Below, piece by piece: positions 20,573 to 35,403 of a stretch of DNA of 64,000 nucleotides. The translations under genes were made by a program, and so were the position numbers. This DNA comes from Bradyrhizobium sp. AUGA SZCCT0158 (GTDB taxonomy: Bacteria > Pseudomonadota > Alphaproteobacteria > Rhizobiales > Xanthobacteraceae), in NCBI RefSeq assembly GCF_018130065.1, contig NZ_JAFCME010000005.1:291452-355451 (forward strand). The letters run 5' to 3'. How positions within the stretch are numbered: position 1 is the stretch's first letter; each line of letters opens with the position of its first letter. A model generated the notes under the pieces. That model saw only the letters and a list, made by a program, of their open reading frames with translations, was not told where the DNA came from and searched no databases.

Positions 20573-21817
20573 ATGACTGACATTCGCGTTCCGACGCTCG
20601 GCGAGTCCGTGACGGAGGCCACCATTGGCCGCTGGTTCAAGAAGGCCGGCGATGCCGTGGCGGTGGACGAGCCTTTGGTGGAGCTCGAGACCGACAAGGT
20701 CACCATCGAAGTCCCGGCGCCTTCAGCAGGCGTGCTGGGCGAGATCGCCGCCAAGGACGGCGAAACCGTCGCCGTCGGCGCGCTGCTCGGACAGATCAAT
20801 GACGGCGCGGCAGGCGCCAAGCCCGCGGCCGCTCCCGCAAAGGCAGCAGCGCCGGCCGCTCCGCCGCCCGCCGCTGCCACAGCACCTGCTGCGGCGCCAA
20901 AGGCCGCACCCGCGGATACGCCGCTGGCGCCGTCGGTGCGCAAACTCTCCGTCGAGAGCGGCGTCGATGCCGCGACCGTGCCCGGCTCCGGCAAGGATGG
21001 CCGCGTCACCAAGGGCGACATGCTGGCTGCGATCGAGAAGGCGGCTTCGGCGCCGACCCCGGTCAATCAGCCCGCCGCTGCCGTGCAGGTGCGTGCACCG
21101 TCGCCCGCTGACGATGCCGCGCGCGAAGAGCGCGTGAAGATGACGCGGCTGCGCCAGACCATCGCGCGCCGCCTGAAGGACGTGCAGAACACCGCGGCGA
21201 TGCTCACGACCTTCAACGAGGTCGACATGAGCCACATCATGGCGATGCGGACGCAGTACAAGGACGTATTCGAGAAGAAGCACGGCACCAAGCTCGGCTT
21301 CATGGGCTTCTTCACCAAGGCCTGCGTGCAGGCGCTCAAGGATATTCCGGCCGTCAATGCCGAGATCGACGGCTCCGATCTGATCTACAAGAACTACTAT
21401 CATGTCGGCGTCGCCGTCGGCACCGACAAGGGCCTGGTCGTCCCCGTGGTGCGCGACTGCGACCACAAGTCGATCTCCGACATCGAAAAGAGCATCGCCG
21501 ATTTCGGCCGCCGCGCCCGCGACGGCCAGCTCAAGATCGACGAGATGCAGGGCGGCACCTTCACCATCACCAATGGCGGCATCTACGGTTCGCTGATGTC
21601 GACGCCGATCCTGAACGCGCCGCAGTCCGCCATTCTGGGCATGCACAAGATCCAGGAGCGGCCGATGGCGGTCGGCGGCAAGATCGAGATCCGCCCGATG
21701 ATGTATCTGGCGCTGTCCTACGATCACCGCGTCATCGACGGCAAGGAAGCGGTGACGTTCCTGGTTCGCGTCAAGGAGAGCCTGGAAGATCCGGCGCGGC
21801 TGGTGCTGGATCTCTGA
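20573..21817 (+). CDS. sucB: 2-Oxoglutarate dehydrogenase E2, dihydrolipoyl succinyltransferase
   Basis: This core enzyme transfers the succinyl group from its lipoyl arm to CoA. The 414 residues contain a lipoyl domain (1-76; lipoylated Lys42 in ETDKVTIEV), a flexible Ala/Pro linker (about 80-115), a peripheral-subunit-binding domain (about 118-155, [13 protein letters not shown] and [12 protein letters not shown]), a second linker and the catalytic domain. The catalytic motif SYDHRVIDG has His385 and Asp389. A GAGGAAA ribosome site precedes the ATG. It lies 167 bases downstream of sucA, with the palindromic repeat in between. Confidence 0.97.
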   Translation: MTDIRVPTLGESVTEATIGRWFKKAGDAVAVDEPLVELETDKVTIEVPAPSAGVLGEIAAKDGETVAVGALLGQINDGAAGAKPAAAPAKAAAPAAPPPAAATAPAAAPKAAPADTPLAPSVRKLSVESGVDAATVPGSGKDGRVTKGDMLAAIEKAASAPTPVNQPAAAVQVRAPSPADDAAREERVKMTRLRQTIARRLKDVQNTAAMLTTFNEVDMSHIMAMRTQYKDVFEKKHGTKLGFMGFFTKACVQALKDIPAVNAEIDGSDLIYKNYYHVGVAVGTDKGLVVPVVRDCDHKSISDIEKSIADFGRRARDGQLKIDEMQGGTFTITNGGIYGSLMSTPILNAPQSAILGMHKIQERPMAVGGKIEIRPMMYLALSYDHRVIDGKEAVTFLVRVKESLEDPARLVLDL

Positions 21818-21885
21818 GGCACGGCGCGTTTCGAATGCCCGCTCCTCGGCGGGTATTTTGAGCGGCGTAGTGAACGCGTGGATCA

Positions 21886-22647
21886 ATGGGGGCGAATGTG
21901 ACGGATCGTGTTGTTGTCATCACCGGCGGTAGCCGCGGCATCGGCCGTGCCACCGCGATTGCCGCGGCGGCCCGCGGTTTTCGGGTCGTCGTCGGTTACG
22001 CCAGTAACGAGGCGGCGGCGAACGAAGTCGTTGCCGAAATCGAGCGCAGGAACGGCAAGGCCGTCGCGGTGAAATGCGACGTTGCCGAGGAAAGCGACAT
22101 CCTCGCGCTGTTCAAGGCGGCCGATCAGTTCGGTACGTTAGGGGCGCTCGTCAACAACGGCGGTATTGTCGGTCAGAGCGGCGTGCGCGTCGACGAGATG
22201 TCGGCCGAGCGCATCCAGCGCGTGATGGCGGTCAACGTTACTGGATCCATCCTGTGCGCGCGCGAGGCCGTGAAGCGCATGTCGACCAAGCATGGCGGCA
22301 AAGGCGGCGTTATCGTCAATCTTTCCTCGGTCGCGGCGAGACTCGGTGCGCCGAATACGTATGTCGATTACGCGGCCTCCAAGGGCGCGGTCGATTCGTT
22401 CACGGTCGGGCTCGGCCATGAAGTCGCCGGCGAGGGGATACGCGTCGCTGCAATCCGGCCCGGGCTGATCGATACCGAAATTCATGCGGCCGGCGGCGAG
22501 CCCGATCGTGCTCATCGTCTTGCGCACATGGTGCCGATGAAGCGCGTCGGCACCGCGGAAGAAATCGCCAATGCCATCGTCTGGCTGATGTCGGACGACG
22601 CTTCGTACGTCACCAGCGCCATCCTCGATGTATCGGGCGGCCGGTAA
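21886..22647 (+). CDS. SDR family oxidoreductase
   Basis: This 253-residue classical short-chain dehydrogenase has the cofactor loop TGGSRGIG at 13-20, an NNGG strand-4 motif (90-93, a variant of NNAG), catalytic Ser148 and the YAASK motif (Tyr162, Lys166). A glycine-serine-arginine loop and no acidic residue at the end of strand 2 (VVVGYAS) favour NADPH. The substrate is unknown; sugar or 3-oxoacyl substrates are common in the family. It sits in the 69-base and 36-base gaps between sucB and lpdA, so it is probably co-transcribed with 2-oxoglutarate dehydrogenase genes. GTG at 21898 is an alternative start. Confidence 0.9.
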   Translation: MGANVTDRVVVITGGSRGIGRATAIAAAARGFRVVVGYASNEAAANEVVAEIERRNGKAVAVKCDVAEESDILALFKAADQFGTLGALVNNGGIVGQSGVRVDEMSAERIQRVMAVNVTGSILCAREAVKRMSTKHGGKGGVIVNLSSVAARLGAPNTYVDYAASKGAVDSFTVGLGHEVAGEGIRVAAIRPGLIDTEIHAAGGEPDRAHRLAHMVPMKRVGTAEEIANAIVWLMSDDASYVTSAILDVSGGR

Positions 22648-22683
22648 TACCCTGTCATAGAATTCAGTTACGGGACTTCAATC

Positions 22684-24087
<1,404 letters not shown>

Positions 24088-24122
24088 TCGATGCCCGGCA
24101 CACGCCGGGTCGAGTTTTTCAG

Positions 24123-24653
24123 ATGATGCGCCGTCTATTGAAGCCGTTATGGATTCTGCTTGCGGTCATCTTCCTGATCGAAGCATGGCTGTGGGATCAT
24201 CTCGAGCCGATCGTCGAGCGCATCGTCGCGTGGATTCCGTTCCGCGCGTTCAAGCGATGGCTGTCCGAGCGTGTCGATACGCTGTCGCCGGCGATGACGT
24301 TGATCGTATTTGCGGTGCCGGTGATCCCGCTGTTTCCGCTCAAACTGGTCGGGCTGTGGCTGCTGGCGAATGAATATTGGATCAGCGCGATCGTCGTCAT
24401 CGTTCTCGGAAAATTCATCGGCGTCGGCGTCACCGCCTTTATCTTCGAAGTGACGCGGCCGAAGCTGCTGCAGATGCAATGGTTCAAGACGGTCTATGAG
24501 TTCATCATGGCGTTGCGCGCCAGGGCGGCCGCACTGGTCGAGCCGGTCAAACGCCGGATCGCGGAAATGCTGCGCGGCGACGGCAGCGGCTGGTCAGCCC
24601 GGACGCTGAGGCTGATCCAGCGTTTTCGCAAGCGCGTGCACGAGGCGCGGTAA
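24123..24653 (+). CDS. Conserved membrane protein of unknown function
   Basis: This 176-residue protein has one N-terminal transmembrane helix (about residues 6-23, WILLAVIFLIEAWLW) and a hydrophobic block at about 58-106 that should form two helices, separated by a basic, amphipathic stretch (VAWIPFRAFKRWL). The C-terminus is basic and arginine-rich. I do not recognise a named domain. It begins 35 bases after lpdA in the same direction, so it may be the last gene of that operon. I chose the ATG at 24123 because the preceding residues have no ribosome site. Confidence 0.7.
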   Translation: MMRRLLKPLWILLAVIFLIEAWLWDHLEPIVERIVAWIPFRAFKRWLSERVDTLSPAMTLIVFAVPVIPLFPLKLVGLWLLANEYWISAIVVIVLGKFIGVGVTAFIFEVTRPKLLQMQWFKTVYEFIMALRARAAALVEPVKRRIAEMLRGDGSGWSARTLRLIQRFRKRVHEAR

Positions 24654-24701
24654 AGCCGGTGACCGAACTCACACCTCTCCCGATGGGAGGAGTGAAACAA
24701 G

Positions 24702-25292
24702 CTACATCAAATGCACGGCATGCGGCGCGAACAGGCCGATCAAGGTGAAGCCAATTCCGATCACCGCGAGCAGGGCGGAACCCCAGGCCAGCACGATCAT
24801 GCCGGTGATGATGGTCGCCGATGCCAGCACGATGCCGATCTGGAACGCGGCCGAAGCGACTTCGTAGTGATGGTACTTGGCCATCGCCTCGTCGCGCAAA
24901 TGTTCGGCATGCTTGGCGCGCTTCATGAGTTCTTCCGAGCCCTCGCCGGTTTCCGGCTCCGAGCGATAGCGCGCCGCAGTCTTGGTCCAGTCATCGATCT
25001 GCTTTTGCAGCGCCGCCTTTGCGGCCGGATCGCTGGTGACCCCGAGGCTCAGCTTGGCGTGCTCGGCGGTGGCCTGAACCGTGGTGCGGCGGATGCTCTT
25101 GGCCTGGAAGAACGCCCAGAGGTTCGACGCCTCGACATTCTTGCTGATCGATTCGGTCTGCGCGCCCTTGCCGAGGGTCTCCGACAGCGCAAGAAACAGC
25201 GCAATGACGGCGATCAGCAATGCGATTCTCTTGTTGGAGCTGGAAGCGTGCTCGGCGTGCTCCGCATGCTCCATGCTTTCATGTGCGCCCAT
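24702..25292 (-). CDS. DUF4337 domain-containing membrane protein
   Basis: This 196-residue protein has an N-terminal transmembrane helix after a His/Glu repeat (GAHESMEHAEHAEHASS), a helical soluble domain of about 100 residues, and two C-terminal hydrophobic helices (AFQIGIVLASATIITGMIVL and ALLAVIGIGFTLIGLF). This matches the DUF4337 family, whose function is unknown to me. The histidine-rich start could bind metal, which is inference. It is convergent with the preceding membrane-protein gene (48 bases between stops) and divergent in neither direction from a known partner. Confidence 0.85.
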   Translation of the reverse strand: MGAHESMEHAEHAEHASSSNKRIALLIAVIALFLALSETLGKGAQTESISKNVEASNLWAFFQAKSIRRTTVQATAEHAKLSLGVTSDPAAKAALQKQIDDWTKTAARYRSEPETGEGSEELMKRAKHAEHLRDEAMAKYHHYEVASAAFQIGIVLASATIITGMIVLAWGSALLAVIGIGFTLIGLFAPHAVHLM

Positions 25293-25406
25293 GTTTCTCT
25301 CCTGCCAATGGTGATGAGACGATTGCCGAACAAATAAGGCGGGCGCAAGGGGGCAGGAGCGGGCAGTCCACGATGTGACGATAGTATGTCGGAGCGCGGC
25401 CGGCGT

Positions 25407-26378
25407 TCAGCCGCGCGGATGCGCCGTCTTGTAAACTTCCAGCAGCCGCTCGCTGTCGATGCCGGTATAGATCTGCGTGGTCGAGAGCGAGGCGTGGCCG
25501 AGCAATTCCTGGATCGCGCGCAGATCGCCGCCGCGCGACAGCAGGTGGGTAGCAAAGGAATGCCGCAACGCATGCGGCGTCGCGCTGTCGGGTAGGCCGA
25601 GCGCGCCGCGCAGCCGCTCCATGGTCAGCTGGATGATTCGCGGGCTGAGCGGCCCGCCGCGTGCGCCGACGAAAATCGGTCCCTCCGGGTTAAGCTGATG
25701 CGGGCAGACGGCGGTGTAATCGGCGATCAGCGCCAGCACGTTTTGCAGCACCGGCACCATGCGGGTCTTGTTGCCCTTGCCGGTCACGATGATGACGTCG
25801 CCTTCGCCGGGCCGCGGCACGTCGCGCTTTTTTAAGCCCAGCGCCTCGGAGATGCGCAGGCCCGAACCGTACAGCAGCGCCATCACGGCGGCATCGCGCG
25901 CCCAGATCCAGGGATCGCGATCCTCGCCGGCGCGTTCGTCGGCATCGGCAAAACGTTTGGCGGCCGCCATCTGGATCGGCTTCGGCAGGCTCTTGCCGAT
26001 TTTCGGCGCACGGATCGCCGAGAGCGCGCCGACCTTGCCCTTGCCTTCGCGCTCCAGAAAACGTCCGAACGAGCGCAGCCCTGCCAGCGCCCGCATCAGC
26101 GAGCGGCCCCCGATGTCGTCGGCGCGGCGCATCGCCATGAAGGCCCGGATGTCGCTGGCTTCCAGCGCTGCAAACCCCTTGAGCGTAACTTTTCGGCCCC
26201 AGTGCTGGCTGAGAAAAATCAGGCATTGCCGGAGGTCGCGGGCGTAGGCCTCCAGCGTTTTGGGTGACAGCCGACGTTCGGCGCGCAGATGCGACAGCCA
26301 CCGCGTTATCTCGAACGCCAGCGTCGCGTCGGCGCAATCGAGTTCGATCGGTTGGGGTGACGGAACAGGCTTGGTCAT
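25407..26378 (-). CDS. xerC: Tyrosine recombinase XerC
   Basis: This chromosomal tyrosine recombinase acts with XerD at dif to resolve chromosome dimers. The 323 residues contain an N-terminal SAM-like core-binding domain (about 20-115) and the catalytic domain. The catalytic residues are visible: Arg175 (GSGLRISEAL), Lys201 (GKGNKTR), His269 and Arg272 (HALRHSFATHLLSRG), His295 (LLGHASL) and nucleophile Tyr304 (TQIYT). All are intact, and the xerC-priA divergent neighbourhood fits a housekeeping XerC rather than an island integrase. A 139-base spacer to priA presumably holds both promoters. Confidence 0.93.
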   Translation of the reverse strand: MTKPVPSPQPIELDCADATLAFEITRWLSHLRAERRLSPKTLEAYARDLRQCLIFLSQHWGRKVTLKGFAALEASDIRAFMAMRRADDIGGRSLMRALAGLRSFGRFLEREGKGKVGALSAIRAPKIGKSLPKPIQMAAAKRFADADERAGEDRDPWIWARDAAVMALLYGSGLRISEALGLKKRDVPRPGEGDVIIVTGKGNKTRMVPVLQNVLALIADYTAVCPHQLNPEGPIFVGARGGPLSPRIIQLTMERLRGALGLPDSATPHALRHSFATHLLSRGGDLRAIQELLGHASLSTTQIYTGIDSERLLEVYKTAHPRG

Positions 26379-26517
26379 GGACTATGGGCGCCCTGATTCT
26401 CCTGATTATATCGCACCTCTTTCGTTTACCGTTCGCTAACTTGCCCCACCAGCGCAGGTGCCACTGGCCCTCGCGGCCGCGCGCCCTTAACTTGAACCCT
26501 TCCGCCCATTAAGCCTG

Positions 26518-28734
26518 ATGCCCATGGACCATTCGACGCGCAGCAGCAGTTCCTCCGCCACATCGACGCGCGTCGTCGATGTGCTGGTGCCGGTTGCGCT
26601 CAATCAGGCCTATTCTTATCGCGTCCCGCGCGGCATGGAGCTGAAGCCCGGCGACGTCGTCTGCGTGCCGCTCGGGCCGCGCGAGGTGGTGGCCGTGGTG
26701 TGGGCGGAAAACGCCAATCCCGATCCGCGCCTGCATAACCGCTTAAAGGATGTCGGCGAAAAGCTCGACGTGCCGCCGCTGAAGCAGGAACTGCGCTCGC
26801 TCGTCGATTGGGTCGCCAATTACACGCTCTCCGCCCGCGGCATGGTGCTGCGCATGAGCTTGCGGATGGGCGAAAATCTCGGCCCCGAGCGGATGCGGCT
26901 CGGCGTGCGGCTGGTCGGTGAGCCGCCGCGGCGCCTGACGCCGGCGCGGCGGCGGGCGATTGACGTGCTGTCGGACGGCCTGCTGCACGGCAAGTCCGAA
27001 GCCGCGCGGGAAGCCGGTGTCAGTTCGGGCGTGATCGACGGGCTGGTCGATGAGGGCACGCTGCAAATCGAGGCGATGCCGCCGCCGCTGACGCCGCCGG
27101 CGCCCGATCCATCGTTTGCCCAGCCTGAATTCTCCCGGCAGCAGCGCACCGCCGTCGATGCAATGCGGGCGCTGGCGGCGAGTGGCAGCTTTCACGTCGC
27201 GCTGCTTGATGGCGTCACCGGTTCGGGCAAGACCGAAGTCTATTTCGAGGCGATCGCCGAAATTATCCGCCGCGGCAAGCAGACGCTGATCCTGATGCCG
27301 GAGATCGCGCTGACCGGACAATTCCTCGACCGCTTCGCGCAGCGTTTTGGGGTGCGTCCTCTGGAATGGCATTCCGAACTGACGCCGCGCACCCGCGCGC
27401 GCAACTGGGCGGCGATCGCAGCCGGCGAAGCGCCGGTCGTGGTCGGCGCGCGCTCGGCATTGTTCCTGCCCTATGCCGATTTGGGCTTGATCATCGTCGA
27501 TGAGGAGCACGACCAGGCCTACAAGCAGGATGATGGCGCGCACTATCACGCCCGCGACATGGCGGTGGTGCGCGCGCATATCGCGAAAATCCCGATCATC
27601 CTGGCTTCCGCAACGCCATCGATCGAGACGGAAGTCAACGCGCGCAAGGGCCGCTATCAGCGCATAGCATTGCCGTCGCGTTTCGGCGGCCAGCATATGC
27701 CGCATATCGAGGCAATCGATTTGCGCCGCGAACCGCCGCCGCGCGGCCGCTTCGTGTCGCCGCGGCTTGCCGATTACATCGGGCAGGCGATCGAGAAGCG
27801 CGAACAGGCGCTGTTGTTCCTCAATCGCCGCGGCTACGCGCCGCTGACGCTGTGCCGCGCCTGCGGGCATCGCTTCTCCTGCACGATCTGCGACGCCTGG
27901 CTGGTGGATCATCGCTTTCGCCAGCGGCTGGTCTGTCACCATTGCGGCTTCTCGATGCCGCGTCCGAATATCTGTCCGCATTGCGCGGCTGAGGAATCGC
28001 TGGCCGCCATCGGGCCCGGCGTCGAACGCCTGCAGGAGGAAGCGGCTCAACTATTTCCGAACGCGCGCACCATGGTGCTGTCGAGCGACCTGATCACCTC
28101 GATCGAAACCATGCGCAGCGAGCTGAACGAAATCGCCGAGGGCCGCGTTGATATCATCATCGGCACGCAGCTGGTGGCGAAGGGACATAATTTCCCGCGG
28201 CTCAATCTGGTCGGTGTCGTCGACGCGGATCTGGGCCTGAGCAATGGCGATCCGCGCGCCGCCGAGCGGACGTTTCAATTGCTCAACCAGGTGATCGGCC
28301 GTGCCGGGCGCGACCAGGGCCGCGGCATCGGTTACCTGCAGACCCATCAGCCCGATCATCCCGTGATGAAGGCGCTGGTCGCAAGCGATCGCGAGGCGTT
28401 CTATGCCACTGAAATCGATCAGCGCGAACGATCGGGCTATCCGCCGTTCGGCCGGCTCGCCAGCCTGATCATTTCCGCCGGCGACCGGCCGACCGCTGAA
28501 GGTTTTGCGCGCAAGTTAGCCGCCATCGCGCCGATCGACGAGCGCATCCAGGTGCTGGGGCCTGCGGAAGCGCCGCTGGCAGTTATCAAGGGCCGCTATC
28601 GCTTCCGGCTATTGGTAAAGTCGCTGCGCAATGTCGATCTGTCGGACTATTTGCGCGAATGGCTTGCGGCGGGTCCGAAGACAAAAGGCAATCTCAAGCT
28701 CGAGGTCGACGTCGATCCGCAGAGCTTTTTGTAA
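26518..28734 (+). CDS. priA: Primosomal protein N' (replication restart helicase PriA)
   Basis: This superfamily 2 helicase restarts stalled replication forks. The 738 residues include the N-terminal 3'-DNA-binding domain (VVDVLVPVALNQAYSYRVP), Walker A GVTGSGKTE (around residue 237), the DEEH box (IIVDEEHDQAYKQ), and paired zinc-binding cysteine motifs CRACGHRFSCTIC and CHHCGFSMPRPNICPHC. Motif VI lies near QVIGRAGRDQGRG. All cysteines of the zinc module are present, so it should be functional. The ATG at 26518 is the only start giving the family N-terminus. It is divergent from xerC. Confidence 0.96.
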   Translation: MPMDHSTRSSSSSATSTRVVDVLVPVALNQAYSYRVPRGMELKPGDVVCVPLGPREVVAVVWAENANPDPRLHNRLKDVGEKLDVPPLKQELRSLVDWVANYTLSARGMVLRMSLRMGENLGPERMRLGVRLVGEPPRRLTPARRRAIDVLSDGLLHGKSEAAREAGVSSGVIDGLVDEGTLQIEAMPPPLTPPAPDPSFAQPEFSRQQRTAVDAMRALAASGSFHVALLDGVTGSGKTEVYFEAIAEIIRRGKQTLILMPEIALTGQFLDRFAQRFGVRPLEWHSELTPRTRARNWAAIAAGEAPVVVGARSALFLPYADLGLIIVDEEHDQAYKQDDGAHYHARDMAVVRAHIAKIPIILASATPSIETEVNARKGRYQRIALPSRFGGQHMPHIEAIDLRREPPPRGRFVSPRLADYIGQAIEKREQALLFLNRRGYAPLTLCRACGHRFSCTICDAWLVDHRFRQRLVCHHCGFSMPRPNICPHCAAEESLAAIGPGVERLQEEAAQLFPNARTMVLSSDLITSIETMRSELNEIAEGRVDIIIGTQLVAKGHNFPRLNLVGVVDADLGLSNGDPRAAERTFQLLNQVIGRAGRDQGRGIGYLQTHQPDHPVMKALVASDREAFYATEIDQRERSGYPPFGRLASLIISAGDRPTAEGFARKLAAIAPIDERIQVLGPAEAPLAVIKGRYRFRLLVKSLRNVDLSDYLREWLAAGPKTKGNLKLEVDVDPQSFL

Positions 28735-28763
28735 AGGCCATCATTGGCCGGCGACAATCCGCA

Positions 28764-29387
28764 TCAACCGTTCGACCACAGATTGGTCGTGTATCCCTGC
28801 TCGACAAAGGCATCGATTTTCGCCGCCTGATCCTCGTCGGCGCCGGCCCTCGCCGCGAAGACTTTTCCGAACGAGATGCGCTTGGGTTCCGGCCAATGCT
28901 CGGGTTGCCAGAGCTTTGACCGGAGCACCGCGCGGGCGCAGTGGAAATAGCAGCGTTCGATGTGGATCCGGATCGCCAGCAGCGCCGGACGGCCTTCCTT
29001 GCCAAGTGTCGCCAGCAGTTCGGCATCGTCAAAGATCTCGGCCCGCCCCGAGAGTCGCAGCGTCTCGCCGGTCCGGGGTCGCAGGAAAATCATCCCGATC
29101 CGGCCGGTCTCGATGATGTTCTGCAGGCCGAACGCAAGGTTGTTGCCCGCCCGTTCCGGGAGCAGAACCGTTGTTTCATTTTCGACGCGGACAAACCCGG
29201 GCTCGTCGCCCTTCGGGGATACTTCGATCGGCCCGTCGCGGCCGGCCGTGGCCATCAGCCCAAACGGGCACGTTTGCAGGAAGTCGATCGCTTGTTCGTC
29301 GAGACAGGGCGCTATTTTGGCCTTGGTGGTCGCCCGTGGTTCGGGAAGAACACTTCGCAGTTGTTCCACGGTTTTGATCTGGCTCAT
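28764..29387 (-). CDS. Pyridoxamine 5'-phosphate oxidase-type FMN flavoprotein
   Basis: This 207-residue split-barrel protein belongs to the PPOX superfamily, in the subgroup annotated as MSMEG_1061-like FMN-dependent flavoproteins. It has the ATAGRDGPIEVSPKGD strand pair, the PERAGNNLAFGLQNII cofactor segment and RPRTGETLRLSGRAEI. FMN or F420-like binding is inferred from these. Its substrate is unknown, and it is not PdxH. The ATG at 29387 is chosen over one 66 bases upstream because family members start with a short helix such as IKTVEQLR. It converges on priA with 29 bases between the stops. Confidence 0.85.
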   Translation of the reverse strand: MSQIKTVEQLRSVLPEPRATTKAKIAPCLDEQAIDFLQTCPFGLMATAGRDGPIEVSPKGDEPGFVRVENETTVLLPERAGNNLAFGLQNIIETGRIGMIFLRPRTGETLRLSGRAEIFDDAELLATLGKEGRPALLAIRIHIERCYFHCARAVLRSKLWQPEHWPEPKRISFGKVFAARAGADEDQAAKIDAFVEQGYTTNLWSNG

Positions 29388-29525
29388 GATCGATCTCGTC
29401 AGTGCTGGTTCAAGGACTGCGGAACGCGCCCTGTTGCCCGCAGAACCTAGCACGATCCTCCTGCCACCGTGGTGGCCAGAGCCGCTCAGCGCCGTTCGGG
29501 CGGGGCGGCAAGTCGAGCGTGGTCA

Positions 29526-29560
29526 AATAAAAAGCCTGCCGTCATTTGCGACGGCAGGCC
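29526..29560 (-). terminator. Intrinsic terminator of rlpA
   Basis: On the minus strand the 10-base perfect stem GCCTGCCGTC/GACGGCAGGC is followed by TTTTTATTTG. It lies about 90 bases past the rlpA stop codon. Confidence 0.8.
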
Positions 29561-29649
29561 CTTATCGGTGCGCGAAAGTACTGCGCCCGTTACGCAACGC
29601 AACGCTTACCAGATTTGTTGAACCGGAAACGGCGTATGATCGGCGCTAT

Positions 29650-30147
29650 TTAAGAGACGACCTCGGCGGTGATGCGACCGACGCCCTTGGCGCGGGTCAG
29701 TCCGACCGCGCTGGCAGCGCCGGTCGAAAGGTCGAGCACGCGCCCTTTAATGAACGGGCCGCGGTCGTTGATGGTGACGATGACGCTGCGGCCGCCATGG
29801 GTCACGCGGAGCTTGGTGCCGAACGGCAGGCTGCGATGGGCCGCGGTCATGGCGTTCTGGTTGAAGCGCTGGCCGGACGCGGTCTTGCTGCCGGATTCAT
29901 TGCCGTAAAAGGAAGCCATGCCCGAGAAGCTGCGCCCGGAGCCTGAGCCGATCGAGGCGTTGGCGTCCTGCCAGTTGCTCTTGGCCTTTTGAGCGTGGTG
30001 GGAATGATGGTTGTGATGGCGGTGATGCCTGGATTTGGCCGAGGCTTCGGTGATGCTGCCACCGACCAGGAGAGTTGCGGCGATGAATGCAAACGCCGTA
30101 CGCGACCGGGTGACAGTTCCCGGCAGCAGGTTCTTGGAATTCAACAT
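29650..30147 (-). CDS. rlpA: RlpA-like septal ring lytic transglycosylase family protein
   Basis: This 165-residue exported double-psi beta-barrel protein is of the RlpA type; family members cleave denuded peptidoglycan strands. A signal peptide covers residues 1-37 (AFIAATLLVGGSITEASA). It is followed by a histidine-rich stretch (41-52) and then the domain: MASFYGNESGSKTASGQRFNQ, MTAAHRSLPFGTKLRVT and NDRGPF. The NDRGP motif contains the catalytic Asp128. No SPOR domain is present, so it is a short variant. The start is ATG at 30147; a TTG lies one codon upstream. A near-palindrome just upstream of the start may be an operator. Confidence 0.88.
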   Translation of the reverse strand: MLNSKNLLPGTVTRSRTAFAFIAATLLVGGSITEASAKSRHHRHHNHHSHHAQKAKSNWQDANASIGSGSGRSFSGMASFYGNESGSKTASGQRFNQNAMTAAHRSLPFGTKLRVTHGGRSVIVTINDRGPFIKGRVLDLSTGAASAVGLTRAKGVGRITAEVVS

Positions 30148-30169
30148 CAATATAATCCCTCAGACAGTA

Positions 30170-30187
30170 TTGCCACATATGTGACAA
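30170..30187. promoter_or_regulatory. Near-perfect 18-base palindrome upstream of rlpA
   Basis: TTGCCACATATGTGACAA reads the same on both strands except for one pair of positions (16 of 18 symmetric). It ends 23 bases upstream of the rlpA ATG. Size and half-site TTGNCACA resemble a binding site for a dimeric helix-turn-helix regulator; the regulator is unknown. Confidence 0.4.
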
Positions 30188-30678
30188 GTGGAACCCCCGT
30201 TCCCATGTACGAGACTGCCGTTTGAGTAGGCATTGAGGCATGAATTGGGCAGTAATCTGTGTTTTCCTCCGGCTGACATATCTTGCTACCTAGATCAACT
30301 AAACAACGGGTATTTCTCAATACGTTGCTTTAACGATATTTTAACCATAACTATACTTACTATTACTGATGAATTAAGTGTTCGTTAGCGTTCACGAAGT
30401 TGCGACAAGTAAACGGCAGGGAACCGGATTCGGTCTGTGCCGACGGCTCATGGCGCCCATGCAAATACGGGCGGAACAATTTTGCGTGGTGCTGACGCAC
30501 TCCGGCGCGGACCGAAGGGTGGCAAAATCGTGACGGCTGATTTGCTGCGATCTGCGCGTGACACCCGCGGTTCGAAAGTCGGCTTGAAGGTCGGTTTGGA
30601 AAATTGAATTAGAGGCCAACTAAAATAGTCGTACGACAAGGCATCGCCCGCGCGCGCCGTCATGTTGCACCTGCGCGC

Positions 30679-30693
30679 TTGCTATGTTAGCAA
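30679..30693. promoter_or_regulatory. Inverted repeat upstream of atpH
   Basis: TTGCTA and TAGCAA are perfect 6-base arms around a TGT centre, about 145 bases before the atpH start. It is a possible operator or RNA hairpin; no regulator can be named. Confidence 0.25.
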
Positions 30694-30838
30694 AGCCGCG
30701 ATTTTAACGATCCCGGCACCTCTCGTGTCGGTCGAAAATCGAAGTCCCGCTTGAATTCCAAGGGCTTGGATCGCTAGGCGCCGCTTCCGTGGCGACGGTT
30801 TTTCCCTTGCGAGTTTGACAGCAAAAAAGAGCGTCTCT

Positions 30839-32928
<2,090 letters not shown>

Positions 32929-32939
32929 TGGGCCGTCAT

Positions 32940-32959
32940 GGCCCGGCGCTAGCCGGGCC
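32940..32959 (+). promoter_or_regulatory. GC hairpin between atpA and atpG
   Basis: GGCCCGGC and GCCGGGCC form an 8-base stem with a GCTA loop directly after the atpA stop. There is no T-run, so it is unlikely to terminate. It may set relative mRNA stability within the operon. Confidence 0.45.
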
Positions 32960-33017
32960 TGATGAAAAGAGGCTTGCGGTCGGATCCTAGAGGTCTGATC
33001 GCCGGGGTGAACTAAGA

Positions 33018-35400
<2,383 letters not shown>

Positions 35401-35403
35401 GGC

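Larger units (their letters stand above)
30148..30838. other. 691-base AT-richer regulatory gap between rlpA and atpH
   Basis: I see no believable gene here. The part from about 30285 to 30400 is clearly richer in A and T than the flanks. The gap holds the divergent 5' ends of rlpA and the ATP synthase operon, an 18-base near-palindrome (30170-30187) and an inverted repeat with TTGCTA/TAGCAA arms (30679-30693). It probably contains both promoters. Confidence 0.5.

Noticed and set aside
25407..26378. XerC considered as a mobile-element integrase
   Set aside because: It lies divergent from priA in a housekeeping setting, matches chromosomal XerC in length and motifs, and has no adjacent attachment site or tRNA.
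30392..30663. Two small minus-strand frames in the rlpA-atpH gap
   Set aside because: They have no ribosome site, no domain and an unlikely composition.
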